NCBI GenBank assembly: GCA_023406965.1
Contig: JAEXTI010000216.1
Location: 1 to 9,355, forward strand
Reading direction: 5' to 3'
Source: Chloroflexota bacterium
GTDB taxonomy: Bacteria > Chloroflexota > Anaerolineae > Anaerolineales > Anaerolineaceae
DNA: 9,355 bases
Of this stretch, positions 1-5,920 are shown piece by piece; the stretch's first letter is position 1; the number at the start of each line of letters is the position of its first letter. The notes under the pieces were generated by a model. The model saw only the letters and a list, made by a program, of their open reading frames with translations, was not told where the DNA came from and did not search any database. Made by a program: the position numbers and the translations under genes.

Positions 1-702
1 CGGCCTTCCAACCGAAGGCTGAGTATTGGGAATGCGGCGGCTGGGCGGAGTCGCGCCCGCCGGAGGTGGGAATGTGCGATCGTCAAAGGGCGTTCCACTC
101 ACCGGGTCCGGGGCTTTCTGCGCGGCCTGCCCGCTTTGATACGGCAACGTATTCCAATCCATCGACTGCGTGGTAAACGGCGGAATGGTTGCTTCCGGGT
201 CGGGCTTCGGTTGACCGGGGTCTGGCTCGCTCACCTGGGTCGCCGCCAGGCTGGGCGGCGGTTGGGTTGGCTCTTCGCTGTACTGGCTCGCGGGCGTTTC
301 TTCTTTTGGCTCAAGCACCTGCGTATCAGCCGTCGCCGCTTCGACTGCGGCAGTTTGGGAAGCGGCCTCCTCGGGTTCAAACACCTGCGTATCGGCAAGT
401 GATTCTTCCACCGGTCCGGCAGCAGTCTCCTCGCCTTCCGGCGCGAACACCAGCGTTTCCTCGGGTAGCTTCTCCTGGGGTTCCATCACCAGGGTATCAT
501 CCGTTAACGCGGGCGGTATCGCCTCCAGATCGAATTCAGGTTCAGGCTCGATAGGCTCAGCTTCCTCTTGGGGAGCCTGGAGCGGTAAATCCTGCCCGAG
601 GTCCTCTTGTTCGCCTGCCTCAATCAACCGGCGCAGCCGTCTGGCAGCGGTGTTTTCGATATTCTCTTCGCCGTCGTGCGGCACCTTTTCGGAGTTGTCC
701 AT
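1..702 (-). CDS. Acidic Pro-rich low-complexity protein with repeated T-Q-V motifs (N-terminal part, runs off left edge)
   Basis: Reading the minus strand from ATG at 702-700 gives 234 codons with no stop up to the window edge, so this is the N-terminal part of a longer protein. GAGGT lies about 10 nt before the ATG, with a promoter directly upstream. After a short charged start (ARRLRRLIEAGEQED, residues 19-33) the chain becomes rich in Glu, Pro, Ala and Thr, with no membrane segment or recognisable fold: it looks like an intrinsically disordered arm. Five copies of a motif of the form (D/E/A)-T-(Q/L)-V-x-x-(E/P)-P occur at residues 68-75, 81-88, 103-110, 125-132 and 153-160, with the Thr at 70, 83, 105, 127 and 155. 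Such Thr sites resemble substrates of bacterial PknB-type kinases and FHA-binding sites, but that is inference. Any folded domain must lie beyond the edge. No function is assigned. The codon-level reality of the ORF is well supported by length, RBS and promoter. Confidence 0.75.
   Translation of the reverse strand, partial: MDNSEKVPHDGEENIENTAARRLRRLIEAGEQEDLGQDLPLQAPQEEAEPIEPEPEFDLEAIPPALTDDTLVMEPQEKLPEETLVFAPEGEETAAGPVEESLADTQVFEPEEAASQTAAVEAATADTQVLEPKEETPASQYSEEPTQPPPSLAATQVSEPDPGQPKPDPEATIPPFTTQSMDWNTLPYQSGQAAQKAPDPVSGTPFDDRTFPPPAGATPPSRRIPNTQPSVGRP
223..501 (-). repeat. Five degenerate T-(Q/L)-V-x-x-E-P motif repeats within the acidic protein
   Basis: The repeated units read DDTLVMEP, EETLVFAP, ADTQVFEP, ADTQVLEP and AATQVSEP in the protein. 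The threonines are spaced 13, 22, 22 and 28 residues apart. At DNA level the third and fourth units share the exact 12-mer GATACGCAGGTG (minus strand), while the others have diverged, which suggests stepwise duplication followed by drift with the Thr, Val and Pro retained. Confidence 0.7.
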
Positions 703-727
703 AGGTCTATGTTACCTCGCTGGCCTC

Positions 728-756
728 ATTCTAGCATATCTTTCGGCAATTCCCAA
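728..756 (-). promoter_or_regulatory. Sigma70-type promoter with extended -10 for the leftmost gene
   Basis: On the minus strand TTGGGA (756-751) is followed after 17 nt by TAGAAT (733-728), and the -10 is preceded by TGC, making an extended -10. The predicted start near 721 gives a leader of about 19 nt that contains the GAGGT ribosome site and the ATG at 702. Spacing and hexamers fit well; this is a pattern match without experimental support. Confidence 0.55.
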
Positions 757-934
757 AGAGCACTGATCTGGTTCCCCAAGAATGGTCGTTCCAAACCAAA
801 CAAACCTCTGATTACCCTATAGTACCTTAACGCTGTAGACCGCTTATTTGCTCCATACTTCGCCAGATTACCGCGGCCCTTACGACAGCAGTTCTCGAAT
901 AACCGAACCGCGCTGAGCCGTTACCCCTATTCTT

Positions 935-943
935 TGTTACAAT
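935..943 (+). promoter_or_regulatory. Extended -10 promoter giving a leaderless transcript of the glycoside hydrolase gene
   Basis: TGT followed by TACAAT (938-943) is an extended -10. No good -35 lies at the normal distance, which is typical of extended -10 promoters. The expected start point, about 7 nt downstream of the hexamer, falls on the A of the ATG at 950, and no Shine-Dalgarno sequence precedes that ATG. The mRNA is therefore predicted to be leaderless. Confidence 0.5.
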
Positions 944-949
944 ATTAGT

Positions 950-3331
950 ATGCGTACATGGAAACTCACCGCTGAAGACCCGCGTCATTTGACCCTGGCT
1001 GCCGACGCTCGCATCACCCCCACCGATTATGTGAATGACATCATTTGGGAAATCAACCCAGGCCTGGGCGAGCCACCCGCGCTGGCTGTGCAAACCACCT
1101 TCGGCTTGAGGGCCCGCCTGATGCAGTTTTTCCCTTCCTTCACCCGCCTGGGCAAAACGCGTACCGACCCGGCCTCTTTTCACCAGCCGCCGGTCGTCAC
1201 CCGCTGCTACCCCAATTACATCTCCCTGACCTGCGAACCCTTTGACGGCGTCAACCTGACTGCCGAATATCATGTGCCGGTCTCTTCCGCCCTGGCCGGG
1301 CGCTTCACCTTCCACAACCGCAGCATCTTGCCCCACAACATCCGCCTGGAATGGTCCGGCCTGCTCAGCCCGCTCAGCGGGGGTGAGGGTATGGTTGCCC
1401 AGACTCTCGAGTACAGTACCGTTTTGCAAGGTCGAACCGCCGAGCTGGCTGTGATTGGTTTCTTCTCGGGCGGCCCCGCCGCTGCCAAAGGCCCCTACCC
1501 CGGCCTCACCACCCAACTGGAGCTTTACCCCGGCGCCACGCAGACCTTCCAATGGAGCGTGGCGGCCATGCCCAGCACCACCGAGGCCATGGAACTGGCC
1601 CGCGCCACCGCCTCTCGCCCCTGGGAGGCTGAAATCGCGCGTTGTGAGCTGCTCAACGCCGCCGAGACGGTCGAATTTGAAACGGGCCGGGCCGATTGGG
1701 ACGCCACCCTGTCCCTGGCGCAAAAAGCTGCCTTCAGCCTGTGGCACACCTCCACCCAGGCCCTTCCCGCGCCCTCCATCGTCCTCTCTCGCCGCATCGA
1801 TCAGGGAGCTGCCGCTCGCGAGGACGGCAGCGATTACCCCTACCTGTGGAGTGGACAGCCCGTCCAGGAAGCCGCCTACCTGGCCGGACAGCTTCTGCCC
1901 GGCGCGCCGCAGCACGGTTTGAACCTGCTGGATAACTACCTCCATACACAAGATGACTCCGGCTTCATCGACTGGAAGCCCGGCCTCGGCGGGCAGCTCA
2001 CCCGACAGTTGGCTCCCCCCATGCTCACCAGCCTCATTGCCCCCACCCAGGTCAGTCCCGAATGGCTGACCGCGCGTTGGCCGGCTTTGCTGCGCTTTAT
2101 ACGACTGTGGCTCTCTCCGCTCCACGATCGTGACCAGGACGGCCTGCCCGAATGGGACCATCCCTTGCAAACCGGCCTGGACACCCTGCCCCTCTTTGAC
2201 CGCTGGAATCCAGGCGCCCAGGGGGTAGAAATCAGCACAGTGGAAAGCCCGGCCCTGGCAGCCATGCTGTATCGCGAATGCGCCAACCTGTTAACATTGG
2301 CCCGCGCCGCCCATCTCGAGGAGGATTTCGCCGACGACTTGGCCTGGCTGGAGGAGACCATTGCGCGTCTGCGCGAAGCCGTCGATGAAACCTGGGATTC
2401 CCAGGCCCATCTTTACCGCTACCGCGATGCCGTCACGCATCGCAGCCTCAACGGGCGCACCTTGTTTGAATTCTCTGGCGGCGGCGACTTTGCCATTCAC
2501 AAGCGGCTGCGTTCGGCCCAGCGGCTCGTCCTTCACATCGACGCCGTTGGCGAAGGCACCCGGGCAGTCATCGTTCGCCTGGCCGGATTGGATACCAAGA
2601 ATCGCCCTGTTGAGGAGACCCTGCTCCCGCGCAGTTTCACCTGGAGCCGCCGCCGTGGCGTGGTCACTTCGCGCCAGGTCTACTCGCGGGTTGAGCGCAT
2701 CGAAATCGAGGGCCTGTCGGATGAGGATCGCGGGCGCCTGCGCGCCGTCGATTTGAGCCAGACGGATCTCAGCCTCTTCCTGCCCCTCTGGGCCGGAATC
2801 CCCTCCCCCGAGCGCGCCGCCGAGCTGATTGAGCAAACTCTCCTGCCCCAATTCCTTTCACCTGCCGGGTTCACTACCTGCGCCGGCGAAAGCTGTCTGG
2901 GTGGTCCGCCCGAACTGACCTATATCGGCCTGCCCTGGAATGTCTGGATCATCGAAGGCATGTTGCGCTATGGCTACCGCAAGGAAGCCGCCCAGGTGTT
3001 CACCTGCCTGATGGACGCCGCCGCCCTGGCCTTGAAGAACGAACGCACCTTTTACCAGTACTACGAGGCCAAAACCGGGCAAGTGCGTGGAGAACGCGGT
3101 CATCTCGCCGGAATTTCACCCGCCGGGCTGTTTCTGCGCCTAATCGGAATAGATCGTTTGACCCCTGATGAAATTTGGGTGCGCGATTCATGCCCTTTCC
3201 CGTGGACAGTTACGGTAAAATATCGTACGATAGTATTAACTCGAAAAGGTGACCAAACCACCATAACACTCCCTGGCGTCACCCCATTATCCTTCACTGG
3301 GCCGGGGCCACACCAAATCAGCCTTACCTGA
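950..3331 (+). CDS. Glycoside hydrolase, GH63/MGH1-like (alpha/alpha)6 barrel with inserted beta domain
   Basis: A 793-residue cytoplasmic protein (no signal peptide). Residues 1-230 are beta-rich and resemble the N-terminal sandwich of this hydrolase group. A helical barrel follows from about 250 to 735, with DRDQDGLPEWDH (393-404), TGLDTLP (408-414, D411 matching the general-acid position of the WESGMD-type motif), ESPALAAMLYRE (432-443) and GLPWNVWIIEGMLRYG (660-675), all typical of GH63/MGH1-like enzymes, which include mannosylglycerate and glucosylglycerate hydrolases and alpha-glucosidases. About 110 residues (497-605) of strand-like sequence interrupt the barrel. The late motif reads FYQYYEAKTG (701-710), where I recall relatives having EYY-x-P with the catalytic Glu; here it is Gln703. 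A beta-rich tail ends the protein. The substrate cannot be read from the sequence, and the enzyme could be altered or inactive. The start is set by the leaderless promoter. It is first in a cluster, 22 nt before the c-di-AMP receptor genes. Confidence 0.75.
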   Translation: MRTWKLTAEDPRHLTLAADARITPTDYVNDIIWEINPGLGEPPALAVQTTFGLRARLMQFFPSFTRLGKTRTDPASFHQPPVVTRCYPNYISLTCEPFDGVNLTAEYHVPVSSALAGRFTFHNRSILPHNIRLEWSGLLSPLSGGEGMVAQTLEYSTVLQGRTAELAVIGFFSGGPAAAKGPYPGLTTQLELYPGATQTFQWSVAAMPSTTEAMELARATASRPWEAEIARCELLNAAETVEFETGRADWDATLSLAQKAAFSLWHTSTQALPAPSIVLSRRIDQGAAAREDGSDYPYLWSGQPVQEAAYLAGQLLPGAPQHGLNLLDNYLHTQDDSGFIDWKPGLGGQLTRQLAPPMLTSLIAPTQVSPEWLTARWPALLRFIRLWLSPLHDRDQDGLPEWDHPLQTGLDTLPLFDRWNPGAQGVEISTVESPALAAMLYRECANLLTLARAAHLEEDFADDLAWLEETIARLREAVDETWDSQAHLYRYRDAVTHRSLNGRTLFEFSGGGDFAIHKRLRSAQRLVLHIDAVGEGTRAVIVRLAGLDTKNRPVEETLLPRSFTWSRRRGVVTSRQVYSRVERIEIEGLSDEDRGRLRAVDLSQTDLSLFLPLWAGIPSPERAAELIEQTLLPQFLSPAGFTTCAGESCLGGPPELTYIGLPWNVWIIEGMLRYGYRKEAAQVFTCLMDAAALALKNERTFYQYYEAKTGQVRGERGHLAGISPAGLFLRLIGIDRLTPDEIWVRDSCPFPWTVTVKYRTIVLTRKGDQTTITLPGVTPLSFTGPGPHQISLT

Positions 3332-3341
3332 CGAGTTCGCC

Positions 3342-3350
3342 AAAGGAGGT
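3342..3350 (+). promoter_or_regulatory. Consensus Shine-Dalgarno with short spacing before the first c-di-AMP receptor gene
   Basis: AAAGGAGGT matches the anti-Shine-Dalgarno sequence over its whole length, but only 3 nt (CCT) separate it from ATG at 3354. The very strong match probably compensates for the short spacing. It decides the start in favour of 3354 over the internal ATGATG at 3393, which has no such site. Confidence 0.7.
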
Positions 3351-3353
3351 CCT

Positions 3354-3707
3354 ATGACTGAAAAATCTGTTCACAAACCAGATCAAGAAACCATGATGAT
3401 CGCGGTGGTCCAGTCTCAGGATGCGGAAATTGCGCGTGAGGCGCTGGCCAAACTGGGCCTAGTTGTTGAACGCCTGCCCAGCACGGGCGGCTTTTTAGGG
3501 CGCCGCAATGCCACCCTCATCATCGGCCTGCCGGATGAAATGCACGATACCGCCTGCGAAGTCCTCAATCAAAACTGCCGCCAGCGCGTCGAGTTCATTG
3601 CTGTGCCACTGGAAAGCGCGCCCCTGCCGCTGCCTACCCCTACCCCCGTCACCGTGGGTGGAGCCACGATCTTTGCTTTGGATGTCGAGCACTACGAGGA
3701 GATATAG
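3354..3707 (+). CDS. c-di-AMP receptor family protein (PstA/DarA-like, PII-like fold), pocket-diverged copy
   Basis: A 117-residue protein of the cyclic-di-AMP receptor family (formerly DUF970), small trimeric PII-like proteins that bind c-di-AMP at subunit interfaces. Visible signatures are MIAVVQSQD (15-23), LPSTGGFLGRRNATLIIG (41-58) and the C-terminal strand VGGATIFALDVEHYEEI (101-117). It keeps the long loop between the last strands, which is Pro-rich here (PLPLPTPTP, 90-98). Aligned by eye with S. aureus PstA, the STGGF motif is intact, but the residues matching Arg26 and Thr28 of the pocket are Val37 and Glu39, so ligand binding may be weakened or changed. There is an N-terminal extension of about 13 residues relative to PstA. 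AAAGGAGGT (3342-3350) is an excellent ribosome site but unusually close to this ATG; Met14 is a possible alternative start but has no ribosome site. The next gene, a paralogue, begins 2 nt after the stop. Confidence 0.85.
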   Translation: MTEKSVHKPDQETMMIAVVQSQDAEIAREALAKLGLVVERLPSTGGFLGRRNATLIIGLPDEMHDTACEVLNQNCRQRVEFIAVPLESAPLPLPTPTPVTVGGATIFALDVEHYEEI

Positions 3708-3709
3708 CC

Positions 3710-3976
3710 ATGAAACTAATCATTGCCATCCTGCGTGATATTGACCACGATGCCGTTTCTCAGTCGCTGACCGCAGCCGGATTCCGCGTCACAATGATTG
3801 CTTCGACGGGCGGCTTCTGGCGCCGTGGCAACACCACCCTCATGGTCGGCTGCGAGGACGAACAGGTCGAACCGGCCCTCAACGTCATCCGCCAAAGCGT
3901 CTCACCCACCTCCGAGCCGGGTACCCGCCACGCCACAATCTTCGTCATCAAAGTCGATCAGTACGTCCACTTCTAG
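3710..3976 (+). CDS. c-di-AMP receptor family protein (PstA/DarA-like), compact copy with conserved pocket residues
   Basis: An 88-residue paralogue of the gene before it. It begins MKLIIAILRD exactly as PstA/DarA proteins do and aligns without gaps to S. aureus PstA through residue 50: Arg26, Thr28, STGGF (32-36, Phe36), GNTT (40-43) and Gly47 are all present, residues known or expected to line the c-di-AMP pocket. The region after NVIRQSV (58-64) is about 20 residues shorter than in PstA, so the long flexible loop is largely missing; the last strand (TRHATIFVIKVDQYVHF, 72-88) remains. GAGGAG about 8 nt before the ATG serves as ribosome site, inside the end of the preceding gene; the 2-nt gap implies co-translation. 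It probably senses c-di-AMP in the cytoplasm, alone or in a mixed trimer with its neighbour. The family call is firm; the partner or output is unknown. Confidence 0.9.
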   Translation: MKLIIAILRDIDHDAVSQSLTAAGFRVTMIASTGGFWRRGNTTLMVGCEDEQVEPALNVIRQSVSPTSEPGTRHATIFVIKVDQYVHF

Positions 3977-3983
3977 GTCGTCC

Positions 3984-4004
3984 GGGCAGCCTTCAGGATT
4001 GCCC
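3984..4004 (+). other. Small inverted repeat between the second c-di-AMP receptor gene and the DUF4013 gene
   Basis: GGGCA (3984-3988) and TGCCC (4000-4004) can pair around an 11-nt loop. The following TATCATTTCATT is only moderately T-rich, so this would be at best a weak attenuator within the operon. It is the only structure seen in the 57-nt gap. Confidence 0.25.
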
Positions 4005-4033
4005 TATCATTTCATTCTGAGAAGGAGTTAAAG

Positions 4034-4690
4034 ATGGACTTCGGCAGAGCGTTCTCTTATGTATTCCAAGATCCAGATTGGGTCAAAAAGGTGCTCCTGG
4101 CAGCCCTCATTTCGCTCATCCCAATCGTTGGCCAACTCTACCTGGTCGGTTGGAGCCTGGCTGTCGCTCAACGCATCATCCAGGGGCAAAGAGATATTCC
4201 CCTGCCCGACATTGAGTTCGGTGAGCACCTTGGCCGTGGGTTCAAAGCAGCGATCATCGGGCTGGTTTACGCCCTCCCCGCCATCCTCTTTGCGACCCCC
4301 ATTTGGCTGTTCCCCATCATCGGCGTTTCTGCTGAAATGAGTGAAGAGACCCTGTCTATTGTTACCCTCATCCTTTCTGTCTGCTGCGGCGGCCTGGTTT
4401 TGATCTATTCCATCTTGATGGCCCTGATGATCCCCGCGGCCACCGGCAACTTCCTGGCCTCTGGGCGCTTGGGCGCAGCCTTCAATGTTGGTCAGGTATT
4501 TGGTCTGGTACGCGCGGCCCCCGGCCCTCACTTGATGATCATTCTAGGCAATATCATTGTTGGCTTGATCGCACCCCTGGGTGCCATCGCCTGTGCGGTT
4601 GGCGTGTTTGCCACCGCTGCCTACGGCACCTTGATCAGTTCCCACATGATCGGCCAGGCGTACCGCTCGGCCGTCAGCCTGCAGCGCTAA
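4034..4690 (+). CDS. DUF4013 family multi-pass membrane protein
   Basis: A 218-residue membrane protein recognised as DUF4013-like from its opening (MDFGRAFSYVFQDPDWVKK) followed by LIPIVGQLYLVGWSL, a pattern typical of that family in Bacteria and Archaea. Hydrophobic segments lie at about 18-45, 70-98, 106-135 and 165-200, so four or more membrane passes are expected. A short polar cytoplasmic loop carries QGQRDIPLPDIEFGEHLGRG (50-69), whose D-x-P-L-P-x motif is a usual mark of the family. The biochemical role of the family is not known. AAGGAG lies about 6 nt before the ATG. It follows the c-di-AMP receptor pair by 57 nt on the same strand and ends 12 nt before a strong terminator, so it is probably the last gene of that transcript. 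A membrane target regulated by the receptors is conceivable but is inference. Confidence 0.8.
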   Translation: MDFGRAFSYVFQDPDWVKKVLLAALISLIPIVGQLYLVGWSLAVAQRIIQGQRDIPLPDIEFGEHLGRGFKAAIIGLVYALPAILFATPIWLFPIIGVSAEMSEETLSIVTLILSVCCGGLVLIYSILMALMIPAATGNFLASGRLGAAFNVGQVFGLVRAAPGPHLMIILGNIIVGLIAPLGAIACAVGVFATAAYGTLISSHMIGQAYRSAVSLQR

Positions 4691-4702
4691 CCCCAATACT
4701 CA

Positions 4703-4749
4703 TTCACAATAAAACAGCGGGCGCTTCGCGCCCGCTGTTTTATTGTGAA
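4703..4749. terminator. Perfect palindromic bidirectional terminator
   Basis: A 21-bp perfect stem (4703-4723 with 4729-4749), extendable by a C-G pair to a 3-nt loop, has a GC core (CAGCGGGCGC) flanked by AAAA upstream and TTTT downstream. Each strand therefore shows a GC hairpin followed by a T run. It sits 12 nt after the DUF4013 stop and 6 nt from the stop of the convergent AMMECR1 gene, and serves both transcripts. Confidence 0.92.
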
Positions 4750-4755
4750 AACAAC

Positions 4756-5334
4756 TCACTTTTCTTCCTGAAATTCTTCCACATGGTAAATTTCTACCGA
4801 CAGCAGCTTCCGCCGCCACAAATCTCCTGCCGTCCCCATCTTCTGGCACAAATGGCCCAGGAAGGCCTCCGCGTCGGGAAGTTTGTCCCACACCTGCGGC
4901 AAGAAAGTCGCCCGGCGGAACCCATCCCGCAAGATTACCCCGTCTACACCAGGGCGCAACCGCGCCGGCAACTCCTCAGGGCGGTCGTAATTCAACGGCT
5001 GGGGCGGCGTCAACCGGGAGATCTCAATGTGCAGCCTGGCCACCTCACCCGCCTGCACCGGTTGGAAGCGATAATCATCCAGCGCCGCCGCCATAGCATG
5101 TTCTCGAACATCCAATGCCAGCGGCTGATAAGCTTCCAGCGCGCCAATGCAGCCGCGCAGGTCGCCCCGCGCATCGCTGAGCGTCACAAACGTCGCTCCT
5201 TCTGCCCGCAAGCTGGGTGACAGTTGAGCCAGGTCCAACTCGGCCAATGGCAGCCCTTGCGTGGCGGCCTCAATCGACTGGCGCGCCAGCCGCAGTAAAA
5301 AGGCCCGTTCTTCATCCGTCAAACGAGTGTCCAT
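4756..5334 (-). CDS. AMMECR1-domain protein (AmmeMemoRadiSam system protein A-like)
   Basis: A 192-residue protein whose whole length matches the AMMECR1 domain. The hallmark LRGCIG lies at residues 59-64, followed by HIEISRLTP (102-110), the GVDGVILRDGFRRATFLPQVW region (129-149) and a C-terminal RRKLLSVEIYHVEEF (174-188). The family is often found with a MEMO-like protein and a radical SAM enzyme, but its biochemical activity is unresolved; neither partner is visible here. The frame stays open to 5466, but I start it at ATG 5334 because the extra 44 residues lie inside the flavin reductase gene and show no family signal, and because this ATG shares one base with the upstream stop (TGATG), with GAGGG just before. 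Translation is thus coupled to the flavin reductase gene. The gene ends at the bidirectional terminator. Confidence 0.9.
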   Translation of the reverse strand: MDTRLTDEERAFLLRLARQSIEAATQGLPLAELDLAQLSPSLRAEGATFVTLSDARGDLRGCIGALEAYQPLALDVREHAMAAALDDYRFQPVQAGEVARLHIEISRLTPPQPLNYDRPEELPARLRPGVDGVILRDGFRRATFLPQVWDKLPDAEAFLGHLCQKMGTAGDLWRRKLLSVEIYHVEEFQEEK

Positions 5335-5831
5335 CAATCCCTCATCCGGTGATACTTCCGATTCCAATACACCAGCGGTTGTTCTTCCGAACCGTGCCAG
5401 ACATCTTCCACCTGGCCAATGAACAGGGTCGAATGGGCCATCGGAAACCGATGAACCACCCTGCACTCAAAACCGGCCAGCGACCCTGAAATCAACGGTA
5501 CCCGCCCGGCTCGCTCAACCACTTCCACCCCAGCAAAGCGGTCGCCGCCTTCTGGAATGCGCCCCGCAAACCGGTCTGACAGCTCCTGTTGCAATTCGCT
5601 CAAGATGCTCACTCCAAACCACCCGGCTTGCTCAACCAGGGCGTGGGTACGGGTATCGTTCGCCAACGTCACCGTCACCAAAGGTGGGTCCAGCGATATC
5701 GAGGTAAATGAGTTCACCGTCATCCCGTGTCGCAATTCGCCGTATTGCGAGCTGACCACCGTCACGCCCGCCACCCAATGGCGCATGCTTTGGCGCAGCA
5801 ATTCAGGCAAGAATCTTGCATCGTTGTCCAT
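5334..5831 (-). CDS. Flavin reductase-like (FMN-binding split barrel) domain protein
   Basis: A 165-residue protein with the standard length and order of the flavin reductase-like family: LLRQSMRHWVAGVTVVSSQY (11-30), the FMN-binding GMTVNSFTSISLDPPLV (36-52), NDTRTHALV (58-66), FGVSILSELQQELSDRFAG (72-90), GFECRVV (120-126) and IGQVEDVW (138-145) ending PLVYWNRKYH (152-161). Relatives reduce FMN or FAD with NAD(P)H, often as the reductase partner of a monooxygenase, or simply bind FMN as an electron carrier. No oxygenase lies nearby, so the partner is unknown. AAGGAG precedes the ATG by about 13 nt, slightly long, but no other start codon is better placed. A strong promoter lies directly upstream. 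Its stop overlaps the AMMECR1 start, so the two are produced together. Confidence 0.9.
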   Translation of the reverse strand: MDNDARFLPELLRQSMRHWVAGVTVVSSQYGELRHGMTVNSFTSISLDPPLVTVTLANDTRTHALVEQAGWFGVSILSELQQELSDRFAGRIPEGGDRFAGVEVVERAGRVPLISGSLAGFECRVVHRFPMAHSTLFIGQVEDVWHGSEEQPLVYWNRKYHRMRD

Positions 5832-5857
5832 TGGCTCAGTGAAGCTCCTTTTTATTC

Positions 5858-5887
5858 TTTATACTGTCAAGCCACATCCCGAGTCAA
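5858..5887 (-). promoter_or_regulatory. Sigma70-type promoter of the flavin reductase-AMMECR1 operon
   Basis: Minus strand: TTGACT (5887-5882), 18-nt spacer, TATAAA (5863-5858); each hexamer matches consensus at 5 of 6 positions. The expected start near 5851 leaves a leader of about 20 nt containing the AAGGAG ribosome site. A second TTGACA (5873-5868) falls inside the spacer but has no -10 at a proper distance. Confidence 0.7.
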
Positions 5888-5920
5888 GAGGGGCCGTTAG
5901 AAATGGGCGTGAAGAACCCT

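Noticed and set aside
136..554. Plus-strand frames of 88 and 121 codons
   Set aside because: They are shadows of the minus-strand acidic protein; their repeated KHLRI stretches are just the antisense reading of the T-Q-V repeats.
827..2170. A 447-codon open frame on the minus strand
   Set aside because: It lies antisense within the glycoside hydrolase gene, is Gly/Gln/Val-rich in the way of a reversed GC-rich gene, and shows no recognisable domain, whereas the plus-strand frame carries clear hydrolase motifs. No ribosome site or promoter supports it.
2291..2851. A 186-codon minus-strand frame
   Set aside because: Antisense shadow of the same hydrolase gene with no family signal.
5335..5466. 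Extension of the AMMECR1 frame 44 residues upstream
   Set aside because: The extra stretch overlaps the flavin reductase gene, has no AMMECR1 similarity, and the ATG at 5334 has a ribosome site and a TGATG coupling junction.
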